A DNA stretch of 64,000 bases from Alentia gelatinosa (Eukaryota > Annelida > Polychaeta > Phyllodocida > Polynoidae): assembly GCA_950022655.1 (NCBI GenBank), contig OX465584.1, positions 24,773,469 to 24,837,468 on the forward strand, given 5' to 3'. The notes beneath the pieces are model-generated. The model ran no database searches. It was not told where the DNA came from and saw only the letters and a program-made list of their open reading frames with translations. This document shows, piece by piece, positions 35,367-47,422 of the stretch. Each line of letters starts with the position of its first letter. Within the stretch, counting starts at the first letter, position 1. Both the position numbers and the translations under genes were made by a program.

Positions 35367-38300
35367 GACTAACCACGAGAGCCAACTTGCAAGTGAGAAA
35401 CTGCTGCTTTCTGGAGGAGGTGTCTCGTATTGTGCTTGGGAAAGCAGACTTTATGATTCTGCTACTTATAACTGTAACCTTAGTATGCTGCCAAACTCTA
35501 GTACAATTCCTCTTTGTTGAGCATGGAAAACACTCTCAAATACCCTCCTGCCTGAGACAGGGAGAGGATAAATATAGACTTTCAGCGTGCTGTAAAACCA
35601 TCCCTTTACTATCTGTGTGCTTACACTGTGACATTGGTAGGGTACAGACTAAATTACTTCAGTAATCAAATGGTGCTTGTACTGGACAAGTAAAAAGACA
35701 GATCGCACAGCCGAGTGATAATAAGGGATTTGATTGAATCTCTCACATTAAAGTGAAAAAGGTTATTTGTCAACTCACAAAAAATACCAGGATACATCCC
35801 TCATTGCCTCTTGAGTGTAATCCTGTGCTGGTTTGATGTAATTCCATGTAATTTGCTCAGATTGGACTTGTTTTTGTTCCCCCTCCTCTGACCTGTTAGC
35901 TCTGAGGAGCCATGTTGTCAGTCTGATCTCTCTAGTGTGAGAGTTATTTTTGATATATTTAGATTGCATATTTTTTGTGTACTTCTATCTGAATATTCAT
36001 ATTTTTGTGAGTCATGATCTATGATCTATGTTTTGTCTATATTAAATTTTGGTGATTGTAACAAAAAATGAAATCACATCCCATCATGTTAAGGGATCCA
36101 TATCAAAGCTGTGGAAAGCTGTGAGAAATCAAATTTCTCCTCTTTTGTAACTACCAAGGCCTTTGAGGTGCTACAGAGGTATGTATTACAAAAACGGTGT
36201 ATCCCATAATTTGTGTAATGAAGATATTTTGGGTAATTATGTGTTTATGGACCATATTAGATGACTTTGGTTTGAACATGTGACTACTTGAAAGATGCTT
36301 GCACCATGATGTGAGCCTAAAAGTATATTGAGTCAAGACATGAGTGAATATTATCCTATATGGAGTAGATTATGAGCCCAAATGAGGCTATTCTATATTA
36401 TTTAAGGCCTAAAGCCATGTTCAAGCATGTGAAAGGGTATACAACCAAGTAAAATCTGTGTCTGAATATTATTTCAGCCTACTGAGTAAAGAGGTCTGTG
36501 TAGTTTTACCATATTCTACCATATGAGTATTATTAGTGACAAATCCAAGAGTAGTGTATATTTAAAGCAGACTTGTTGTATTGAGATCAGAGTTTCAACA
36601 AGATAGTGTAGTTAACTGGTTATTGTCAAGGTGCTACCTGTTCTGTATTTTCCAGTTCTCTACGATGATTTATATGATGGTTGACACATGAACAAGAATT
36701 CACTTCGGTGGTTTACGACAAATATTTCTACGAACATGTCACACAAGAAATAAATTATCTGTTATATCATTAGAGCTTCCATTTTAATCATTGGCCAAGG
36801 TACTGTGCTTAACAGATTTGGACCCTCCAAAAGCAGTTGTAGAAGTGGCTGGTTGCCAAGTGGGTTATAGAAAGGGACTCACAGACTGCAGTTCTTTCTT
36901 ATTACGCAATATAGAATCGCACGGGCCCTCAGACAGGTCGAGCTGAACTCAACATAGCCTTTTTTCAAAGTTGATCTTTATTCTGAAGGTCAACTACTAG
37001 GATAAAATCACCCTATTTTCAGTAGGCTCCAGGGTCACTTATATTTGTCCAGTGAACATCACTTATTCCAGATTTTTTGGGACAAAATGAGTTTACAAAA
37101 ATGAGTACAACTGTAGAAAAGAAAGTACTATTATGTTTATTGGTTGGTTGGTCTGTCTGTCTTCAGGATCTCTGTTTTTACAGGACCTTCACCGTATGTC
37201 ATAAAGGATTGACACAGAAATGCAATAAACCGTCTATCCTGGTGGCCTTGTAAGATCCTACTACCATCTCAGGCTTATCATACGCTCTTCTTTATTCAAT
37301 TTCTCCAAAACAATCGTCCAGAGGTCTCTAGCACAAGATAATACATTCTTCACAGAGTAAACAACAGTAGGTGCTTCTCGGGAATGAAACAATGAACCCA
37401 AAAAACATTTAAAACCTGCCTGCATATTCGATCAGTAAGCATTTAGGTTATCCTTTAACAAATAAGGATTATGTATATATATAGTTTCCCAGACAGGCTT
37501 ATTAGAGTTGTGGAACATCTTTATTTGAAATTATCTGACCTTACTAGTTTTCAAAGAGATTCAGCCTGCGAGTTAGATTGCTCAAGTCTTTGATTATGGA
37601 CATTATTTATTAAGAAATAAAACTACTTTGCAACATTTGGACTTCCCCTAACGCCTGACAGGCCAAGGAATCGCTGTATCCCAGCGAGGAGGGGTGAGGT
37701 AGGTGGAGGGGTATCCAGGATGCAGGGACTAGAGCCAGTCTACCTGGGAGTCATAGATGAATTGATGCTTTAACCGTTTTATGATATGAATGCCTCAGAC
37801 CCGGACACTCACTAGCACATATAAATCGCACATATTCACTGCCAAACTAAATTTACATGAGATGTACTTGGGATCAGTAGAACATTAATTCTAGGCTGAT
37901 GGCGTTGGTCTTCAGCCAATTACAATTAACAAAGTAAGTAACTTGAAGGGTTTTCTGACCTGGTATCAAATCAATTGTAATTAAGCATCTGGACACTGAA
38001 ATCTGGAGAAGATGATAGCGAACATCATCGAGGTATTTTGTAATGTTACAATTGTAAGGTCGTTCAACTGGAAAGTTAAAGAACACCCGGAAAGGATGAT
38101 ACTTTGTAGCCAATAAACAAAATCCTCAACATAAAAAAAAAGAATATATTTATTCACCCTTTTATTTAGCTGTACACCAAACATGCACATATCATTAGGT
38201 TTTTTTCTCTCGATAAATACATATCATATCAGTATAACCATGGAGCTTCCAAGGAATAAGTGGGAGTGGGTGATTTCCACAGTGTAGTTCACTGAGTACT

Positions 38301-38640
38301 GTGTACCACTGTCGCCAAACACCGCTAACAGCTCTAGACTGACTAGCAGCTTACTGAGGCGACCAGCCCTTTATGATGACCACCTCCCATTGTGATAAGC
38401 CCCGTTTCTATTTGCTGATTGTTGGCTACCGATAAGCTTTTGACCACGATTAACCAACATTACAGCCTATTCTGTTCCAGAAATTGAGAAGCGGACCAAT
38501 AAATTCATCGTCAATGAATTCAACACTGGTTGGTTTTTTTCCCTGGATGAATTGGTTCAAGTGTCTAAAAGGTGATCGGTGACAACATTCAAACCAAATA
38601 TCGCAAGTTGAAATAGACCACTGATATAAAAAATCACCGA
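35367..38640. other. MFSD4-like intron 1, segment
   Basis: AT-rich, no gene or element recognised by eye. Several open frames of 60-105 codons lack motifs. Confidence 0.45.
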
Positions 38641-38654
38641 TCTTTCGGATTATT

Positions 38655-38666
38655 ATCACCCCCACC

Positions 38667-38697
<31 letters not shown>

Positions 38698-38915
38698 GCA
38701 CACTACCCTCCGGGTAGTCGGGTAGTCCTAAGAAAGGGCAGATCATATTTTCCGCAAGTGGAAACACACCTCGTATGACAAATTATCACTTAAGCGGCCA
38801 GCCCGCCGATGCGATCATGGATAAAGGGTACTCGTTTTCCGTGGCTAACTCGAGTGTGGGGGCCGGGGGTCGGGAGGACGTGTGTGTGTGTGTGTGGCGG
38901 GGGGGGGGGGGGGTG
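38655..38915. repeat. Mirrored microsatellites: (C)n(CA)n and (GT)n(G)n
   Basis: About 38658-38699 is a long C run followed by CA repeats. About 38880-38912 is GT repeats followed by a long G run. They are reverse complements placed about 200 bp apart and could pair in single strands. Confidence 0.8.
38838..38890. repeat. Dispersed repeat, inverse partner at 48988-49036
   Basis: GTGGCTAACTCGAGTGTGGG followed by GGTCGGGAGGACGTGTG matches, in reverse complement, CACGTCCTCCCGACTCCCGA followed by CATACTCGAGTTAGCCACG at 48988-49036. The partners are about 10 kb apart with few differences. Confidence 0.65.
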
Positions 38916-39069
38916 TCAAAGGGTGCGAATCGCTCACGATCGCCAGGAGCTTAATGAGTTTCACACCTTGTATATTCTTATACATAAAGAACTTCACCCC
39001 ACACCAAAATTAAGACCTGCGAAATAATAGTACTTCCCGATGTGACGCTGGTATTAGAGGCAGTCCTAT

Positions 39070-39373
39070 TTATCCTACCCCTAATAAAAAAACTCCATAG
39101 GCTTAACATTGGGTCACTGTATTCGGTCTGGAGTTCAGAAAAATGAAAAATATCGCTCTAGTGGGATACACTTGACAAATGACGTCATTTGTTAATGTAG
39201 AAGTAATTTAGATGGGTGGGGTAGGATAAATTCTAAACTAAACTCGAGTTAGTCATGTTATTGTTCATCGCACTCCGGCAAGATCGTGTATTACTATACT
39301 CTCGGCTTTGCCTCGCGCAGTAATACGCGATCTTGCCGTCGTGCGATAAACAACAACACGACTAACTCTTGTT
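39070..39373. mobile_element. Composite hairpin element, copy 2
   Basis: Head: TATCCTACCCC at 39070 and GGGGTAGGATAAATTC at about 39219 enclose TAGGCTTAACATTGGGTCAC. Tail hairpin 39242-39373: arms GTTAGTCATGTTATTG, GCAAGATCGTGTATTACT and their complements; apex CTCGGCTTTGCCTCG. Confidence 0.7.
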
Positions 39374-39375
39374 TG

Positions 39376-42344
39376 GTTTCTCCATAGTATCACGTCTGTT
39401 TTTAAATTCAAGATCTTCCACTGAAGAGTTACAGAGGATAAAACATTCAACAAATAGAATCCCCAATAACAATACTAATAAGTGATTTTAGTATTAATTG
39501 AAACATAAATTCAACGACTATAGTATTCGTCATGCAGTAAACGATCTTCCATACTATCGTGAGATAGAAGTAGACATCACAAGTTGCAAAAAGCAAGACA
39601 ATATGACGCTAACGCGTAACACAATTACAAATGGACACAACCAAGTCGAAAAACAGAAATACAAAACGGACAGATAAATTCAATTTCATAGCTATAAGTG
39701 AACTTGTACACAAGTAATGAAACACCATGAAGAGTGAAACAAAATATTTATAGTTCCTCATCGTAGATTATTAAGGTCTGCGTGAGTTCTCAAGCACTTT
39801 CCACAACGTGCCCCACGCAGGTGTAATGCGAGGTTATACTGTTACATAATACAATAAACCCATCTGACCCTGTGTGCAGGTCCTATGCAGAGTTGAGGCT
39901 CTACTCAGAGGTTATAGCTTAATCGTCGACACCAAAAATGATGCAATTTACTCAGTTATATCATCACATTGGCGATTTAGACTGGTTTAGACGGCAGGTA
40001 TCTTGCCGAGAAGTTTAAATGAGGCTTCGCTGTCGAGTAGTTATTAATATTAGTGCAATAATAGCATGTTTGAGTCAGTATGGATTTCCATGTTGCTACC
40101 CAAGGAAAACATGGAAGGATAGAGCTCCAAAGCAAACAAATATTTACTAGATATTTTTAGCAACGGTTATGTTGAATATTGTTTCATTAGCATTGGATCA
40201 ATCGGAAGTATATACCATTGACATGCTGATAACCTTAAAGGAAACACTGTATTATTAATATTTTGTAAAAAATATATGAACTAGTAATCTCCTAGATGTA
40301 CATAGTTACTACTATACCTCATACAATAATCAAGGTCAACATAAATGGCCCGCGGAGCCTACTGAAAATAGGACGCCTCAGTCCTAGTAGTTAAACTCCA
40401 GAATAAACATTCCCCCCCCCCCCAAAAAAAAAGTACACAACCAGGGCCGCTTAAATGGGACTCTCCCTCTATATGATATTCTATATGTATATTTAACCTT
40501 AGACTGGTTCCAAATCAATATTAGGGATATTCTGAGCGACCTTGAACAAATCAAGCCTCTCCCCCTCACGAGATCCCCCAAAAAGTAATTAACATTACTT
40601 TAAGATGAATGACAATACAAAATAAACTAACGTGAACATTTCAAAACATAATATATAGCATATAAAAACATTTACTTAAAACCGACAGAGTTACAGTAGT
40701 ACAACTACCAATACCACTGTGTGACAAGTTCTTTATGTTTATTTTTCAAACATCTCATACACTTTTCCCCATTGACACAAGGAAATATGATATCTGGTCT
40801 ATTGTTAGATATCAAAACCTATTGTGTTGATCAGTGTGATCAGCCAGTGCTATCCCACAGTGCACCTGACATCAAGCACTACATGGTCTAATATTACTAC
40901 CAACAAGGATTTAGTAAATCATGGGAAATGATGTCTGAAGGCATCACACAATCTGGTCTGCTGATGCCTTGAGGCATACCACATCCTGCGTAAGTATGCC
41001 TCAATGCATAACCCGCCGTGAGTGCGTTAAAGGCATATCCTACAATTCACACTGGCACTACTTTTAGAATGCTATAGATTATAATTCCTTGTGATAAATT
41101 ATAAATCAGAATTAGTGAATCTATCGTTTTGTTCAGTTAATAGATAAAATATGAAAAAATATGGAGAAAGATTTCAGTCGGAAAGGCAGGTTGGACTGGA
41201 GGTGACCTGTATAGTTAATCAGATCTAACACGTGTGGTACTCAGAAGAGATAAGGAATATTATCTCCATAACTAAAAAGCTACCGATATCTTAAGTTAAC
41301 TACAGCCAGCTGCGACATAGCGCTCAGCCAATATTGGTTATAAGAGCAGTTGAATAAAGCTGACTTCACATGGCAAACACCACGCCAACCCCAACCCCTA
41401 CTCTTTTTAGCCACGCCTACCTCGAATGTGCGACCCAGCTGGCGATCCCCCCTCGACACGACCTGATGGTAACATGTTTGATCAGTGTCACCTGAATCAA
41501 ATCTCTATCGTTAGAAATCTACCACCCCTTTCTTACCTGTATTTTGGGCCATCCTAATGTACTTCTGAAAAATCGACTAGCAAATCCTGCATACATGTAC
41601 ACATTAAATCTTAAAGAAGGAATATTCGCAGAATTTCTTAAATTTTAGCCCCCACACCCTCAATGTGTACGTAATTTATGGATTGCCCCACAGTCGCAAT
41701 CTTTCTTCATAATTGGGTTTTTTCCCCCCCAAACTTAAAAATGCTAATACATCAAGAATAGATCTAAGCGCGATAGATGTATGTCATTCAACAGTACGTA
41801 CGCCGTGAGGTGGGGAGGGGGGGGGGGGGGGATTTGGAAATTTTGCGATGCTGAGAGATAGGCCCAGCGTCCACTGAGCTCCAAATCGTCTCCGATAGGC
41901 CTTACCATGTGCCTAAAACCGATTGAGATGCACGCCGAAGTTCCTAGTCTAGACGTTTGTGTATGATAAAGGGGTTCCCACTCGCCACTATTTACTCCTA
42001 TTTATGGCAAACCATACACTTGCGTATTGATTCGATCTTACTGAGATATATATCCAGCCGTTCTCTTTGCATATGACACCCTAAAACAGAAACAAGAGTA
42101 ACACACTGATCATTAATATTGTATCGCCCCTGCGTCCACAGGGACTAAACCTCTCTCTGTGTTTGTTCATTGTCTAATGACTGATCCAACATATCCTTTT
42201 CGAGGAAAAGATATCATTAGGTCTTTTAGGAAAAATATACACAGGACATTAATTAGCTGATTAACAGACTCCTGAAACCTGTACCGATCACTGGTGGATG
42301 ACCCTGTAGATATCAATCCTGGGACTAACTCTAGAACTACATTC
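39376..42344. other. MFSD4-like intron 1, segment
   Basis: No gene. Homopolymer tracts at 40412-40431 (C10 then A9) and 41810-41832 (G). 40963-41005 carries the word ATGCCTTGAGGCATACC shared with the array at 13060-13760. Otherwise AT-rich. Confidence 0.45.
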
Positions 42345-45300
42345 AGTTAGTGGGGCAGATATCGGTCAAATATTAACACAATTGTGCATTTAATAAAAGA
42401 AGCCTTAAATTTGGCACATAGCTAGGGGAAGCCCGAAGGATCTTTTTTGATAGATGGGCATTGCAGATTAGTCCCAGGAACTGTGTTGCAGTCACTTTAA
42501 AAATGGCCACCACAGAGTACTATGGTCCTTTTCAGAATAATTATTACCAAGTAAAAATCAATATTACTCATCTCAAATGTGTCTAATAAAAAACTTAACA
42601 CTTACAGTGATCCATTCATGATTTATGTAAAGCAGCCATCTTGGATTTTCAGTCAAATTTACATGCCAATCCCCGGAGAAGGTTGTGAACATTTTATTTT
42701 ATGAACTTTATTCACTTCTCTTTTAGAATAGTGAATTACGGGAAGATGTACAAGGACATTCTATATTGTTACTATCGGTTGGTAATAGTAAGCTGAATAA
42801 ATGACTCCAAGGCATGTCCCGTCTCGTCCTGTTGATCGTATTAGAGGCCTATTCCACCAACGAGGCACAAGCCCAGGCAGGGCCCCTTGTGGTCGCCTAT
42901 TGGTGATCGGCGGCAATAGCCGGCCCAAACCTCCCGCCGGCTGCGATAATCTGCTTGGTGGAACAGCTCATTAAGCTCAAAGGCCCCACACGGCCGTCCC
43001 CTACCGGCCAACGTGCCTCCAAAACCCCATAGCCGGGCAGTATCGGCTGACCTGTTGGTGGCCGCCGGCCGCCGGACTGGGAACAATTCTCATGCAATAG
43101 CCAATTTTGGAGGTGTTCCACCAAAATATAGTGATAACCACAGAGAAGGCCGGGCGGCCGGCCGGACATTATGAGCACAACGTCCCCCGCAAGCCCTGCC
43201 AGGGTGAAACTGATTCATTTGATTTTAAGCCCCCGGCAGGCCGGCCGGCGTGCCAAGAGCGTGACGCTGAGAGCTGTTCCCCGGGAGCGCCTTGACCGCT
43301 CGCCCGCCTATACTACGATATACGCTGTCAATATAGGCCCGCGGACTGTATCCCGATACGCGGACACCGATATTTCGGCAGTTGCGGCAGTTTGGGCAAA
43401 ATATAAGCACCAGTGTCAAACATACACATTCATATCATCAATCCTTATCTTTAATTACCTTCTAATTTGATTTAACCTGTAATTCCGAGGTTATTTGACG
43501 TTTTCTGACCGTTCCCGTACAAATCCCGACACGCTGACACACTGCTCCGCTCGATACGCGACTTTCGCGGGTTCAGAGCGTTGTAGTGTATCGCCGCACG
43601 CCGCGCCGCCTATCGGATCAATAGACAACCGCGGGCTTGCGCGTTAGTGCCGCCAAAGTCCACCAGACGGCAATAGCGAACCCGCTGCGAGTGTATCGCT
43701 GCGCCGGGTCTGGCCGGCTCTATGAGCGCTCGCCGGGCGCCTTGTGTACGCCTGTTGGTCGCCTTGTGGGGCTTTGGTGGAACAGCTGGGAGAATTAAGG
43801 GGTTTTAGGGGCGGCCGGGTGGCCGGGCAGCCGGCGAATGCCGGCTGGAAGGCAAAAACCCGCCTGCTGAGGGCCTTTTTGGTGGAATAGGCCTCTAACA
43901 TAGAGCCAGCTTGGTCAGTTTAGGCCAAGGGATAGAATCTGTATGTTTCATATACCACTATTTTGTAACGTAACAATATCACACACATATATATATAGAC
44001 ATCATGGTTTGACTCGTATCCCCACAGCACACCGGGACCACACCAGGACAAAAAATACCACAAACGTACCACTGCAGAGTACAGCATGAGCTGCAGTGGC
44101 TGCTGGGACTGCCGGGATGCTGGTGTAAACCTAGCATAAAGAGAATGCCTTCCAGGAGCATGCAGGTCACTAATGTTGACTTAATAGGCAATTGTATAAT
44201 ATAGTATAATTGATCTCCAAGATTTGCACTTGGGATCATCATCTGAAGATCTTAGAGCCATCTGTCAAAGTTGGGCATGTAGTGAGGACCAGTGCCAGTA
44301 GTCTATTTGAATAGCATTGCCAACATGTGACACAAAGATGCTCCCTCTACCACCAAGCCCTACACCCACATAGCCATAGCAAAGTCTAGGAATACAAATG
44401 AATAAACTATTAAAATGATATAAATTTTAGAGATAATTATCATACATTGATTGATATTAGTTCTAGGCACTTGAAGGTGGAAACAATGAATCCAGCATTT
44501 CTGCAAATATACAAATTGACTCAAAGAACTCAAATCAAGCAAGTAGATGGATTTCTGTGAGGATCTTCTTTTTCATCAAGTCACCATGACAGCCATCTTG
44601 AAAAGTGGCTGCCATCTTGAATTTTTGAGTGGCTCTTGAAGTCCTTTTGCTCAGTATACCAAAGGGAATCACCACAAAATTTAGGGCTTTATCACACTTT
44701 GCATGATCTTCTGGTTATCTATTCCACTATCTGGTAAGATTGGTAACTGGCACCCCCCTTGACCTTTCAGATCCCTTGAGCAGTCTGGTCCCTAGCCTAA
44801 CATGCCAGTCATTAATAATGAGCCTGCTAGGCTCTCCCATTCCTTCATACCTGTTATTGAAAGTCTTTATATTTATAGTGAATGATTGGCGATAGTATAT
44901 GTAACTCTAATTAGCCATCTTGCAAAGTTTACAAAGATGATTATGTAATCCTGAACTAATACTGCATTTTGCTTTTTGTTGAGAATACTAGAATAACATT
45001 TTACAAATTGATTATTTCTAAATCAATACCACTACAATCCCACTTGTTATTGTGTCCATATTTTAAATAGAGGCCGAACTTTTGCTTTAATAATGATTGA
45101 GAGCCACTTTGATTTAGCTACAAGTTATTTTTTAATACAACAAATCAACATTGTATGATAAAGAGATTTAAACTTACAAAACACAGCAGATCACGGAGCT
45201 GTTTCAAAACCATAGACTTCACTCGACCTTTGAAACAGCTCCCACATCTTTAAAGTGTTCTGTCATTTGTGTGGTTGTGATTACAATCTTGAAGCTGAAA

Positions 45301-45632
45301 ACTGCCCTGATTTATGTAGATTTTCTATGTAAAATCAATGATGGCTGCTCTACATATGTTACGAATGGATCACTCTATATGTTTATGTTCATATTGCACA
45401 CATTTGAGGTGAATAGTATTGGATTTCACTTGGTAATTGCCATTCTGAAAAGTGCCTTAGTGCTCTGTGGAGACCATCTTTTAAAATGGCTGCCACACTG
45501 ACCCTGGGACTTATATCTACAATGCCCATCTATCTAGAAATATTCCTTCAGCCATCCCCTAGCAATGTTCCAAAATTCATGCTTCTTTCATTAAATGCAC
45601 AATCTTGTGCTATATGGCCCACTAAGTAAGGT
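42345..45632. mobile_element. Second large foldback element, about 3.3 kb
   Basis: The left arm, about 42345-42720 (words TTGTGCATTTAATAAAAGAA, AGATGGGCATTG, AATTATTACCAAGT, AGTGATCCATTC), is repeated inverted at about 45290-45632 with perhaps 80% identity by eye. Ends resemble TTAGTGGGSC. The middle contains the GC-rich TIR element (42844-43895) and further GCCATCTTG-containing partial copies near 44585-44620. No transposase seen. Confidence 0.65.
42844..43895. mobile_element. GC-rich Harbinger-like TIR element (1052 bp)
   Basis: Perfect inverted ends (GAGGCCTATTCCACCAA at the left, TTGGTGGAATAGGCCTC at the right), flanked by TTA and TAA. Strikingly GC-rich and CpG-rich against an AT-rich background, full of GCCGG and CCGGC words. 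Open frames inside overlap on both strands and show no transposase motif, so I read it as non-coding. Confidence 0.7.
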
Positions 45633-46519
45633 TTTCCGAGTGTGCCTGGTGTAGTCCAGCCGGAGGAAATATTCATGTATATATAGGTCGCTTTGACCTA
45701 AAGGCGCTGCTCCACTGTGTTGATTCTTGTTATCCATACCTTCTCCATCTGTTCTTAGCCTGAGTTGTTCTTAGCCTAGTCAGTCTCACGAGAGTGTTTT
45801 TTTGTCAATTTCTCTTTAGTCGGTGCTCGATCCAAGGTCTAGCTCCACTAGGCTCCATTAACACAATCGCGGAGTTACCCACGATTTGGTGCCAGTAGGA
45901 AAGTTCCCCGTTCAGTCAAGAGGGGGTGCATCAATCGGCGCAGTCCGCCATGTTGGATTTGCATGAGAGGGTGATCGATAGCTCGTGAATTTCCGCTGAA
46001 TATTGCAGTTAATCGATTAATGCAGGAAAATAAAGATAAGGCTTGATGTTATGAATGCATATAGCACACTCTGCTGCTAAGATAATAGCAAATCTTTCAA
46101 AACCCTTTCAAAACTGTTTGGAGTTTAAGCCACCACTCGGGGGTTTGCAGATCGCGGGTGTCACCCCTTCATGTTGACTAAGTCTATTGATGTATAGGCT
46201 GGAAAGCAGTAAACACCAGAGCTGTACTCGCATCAAACCTACAGACGATATCGGATTTTTCTAATGTCATCGCGAGCATCAAAACCCAGGGAAGTCACCT
46301 CTGAGTCAGACCAATGTATCATGACTGGTAAGAGAATTAGTCAAGATCCACAGGAAATCATACTGCAATTACCAGCAGATTATACACCGGTTTTGCAGTA
46401 ATCTTCGCCACCCTAACTCCACTACAGCTCCACTACCAGGAATGGGAGGAGATCAAACACTAATCAGCCTGTAACCAAATGATCGCCCCTCAATATGCTG
46501 TAGTGGAGCACCACCTTAA

Positions 46520-47419
46520 GGCCTGGCATCCACCTACTACGATATGACTCCGATATGGTCTATACGAGGCACCATCCGATTCAAAATCGAAATCGCGTTG
46601 GAAGGTCACCTAATATCGGGACAGTTGACCATGTTTCTGCAATTCTCGGGAGCTGCACCGACGTCACACAGCGCCGTAACGGGTAGGTCGGGCTGCACGA
46701 GGTACGCTGCGCTGCTCTGGCTTGTCGCTATGCAGTTTTTTTCCGAAAGTTGCTCGAGCAGTGCAGTACAACAACGAAGGGTTAAGCAACTTTTCACCCC
46801 ATTGAAACCAACGTTAAAACCACTGTACATCTCTGGTAATATCTCCGTAAATATCCAATATAGAGACACAAAACAAAGACTGACCTGTAGGTGAAGAGCA
46901 GGGGAAGACAATAGGTGGTTCCTTTATATCATTTTGTAGGTTCTTAAATTGTTTTATTTGGTGGGGTCTCAAGCAAACTGCCATAATTTCAGATGACAGG
47001 CTGCTGCAAATGTCAAAATAAAAACTTACACAAAAGTGCATAAATATGCTAATTCAAACATTCACACTTCTATGCCACAAAGTTTATTCATATTCCTTGT
47101 CAGAATAGCATCAAACTACTTCTAATTATGCATATTAATCATGAAATGTGAGTCCAAACATCACTTTACATTACAGGTGTCGAGCAATAATAGCAGAAAG
47201 CTAGGGTGCCTGAAAATGGAAAAACCCTTTGCCAACTGGAGCATCGTTTTCGTTTGAATGTTCCGCTCCCGAGAATCAGACACCGATAAAAACCTGCTTG
47301 ATGGATTGGCATGTCTAGACATATGTCTACGATTTTGCACCTTCCCGATAAGTCTCCGATATTTGCTTTTTGTATATCGGTAGGTCTAAATTTCTAACGT
47401 AGTAGGTGGACGCCAGGCC
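46520..47419. mobile_element. Harbinger-like TIR element (900 bp)
   Basis: The left end GGCCTGGCATCCACCTACTA and the right end read inward (GGCCTGGCGTCCACCTACTA) differ at one base. TAA flanks both sides (46517-46519 and 47420-47422), the TWA duplication expected of PIF/Harbinger. Overlapping open frames of about 100 codons inside have no recognised motif. Confidence 0.75.
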
Positions 47420-47422
47420 TAA

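Noticed and set aside
43107..43470. Open frames in the GC-rich element
   Set aside because: Open on both strands because GC-rich sequence has few stops; repetitive low-information translation.
46544..46911. Overlapping frames of about 100 codons inside the 46.5-kb TIR element, considered as a transposase
   Set aside because: No DDE or Myb-like motif; both strands are equally open, and the element is only 900 bp.
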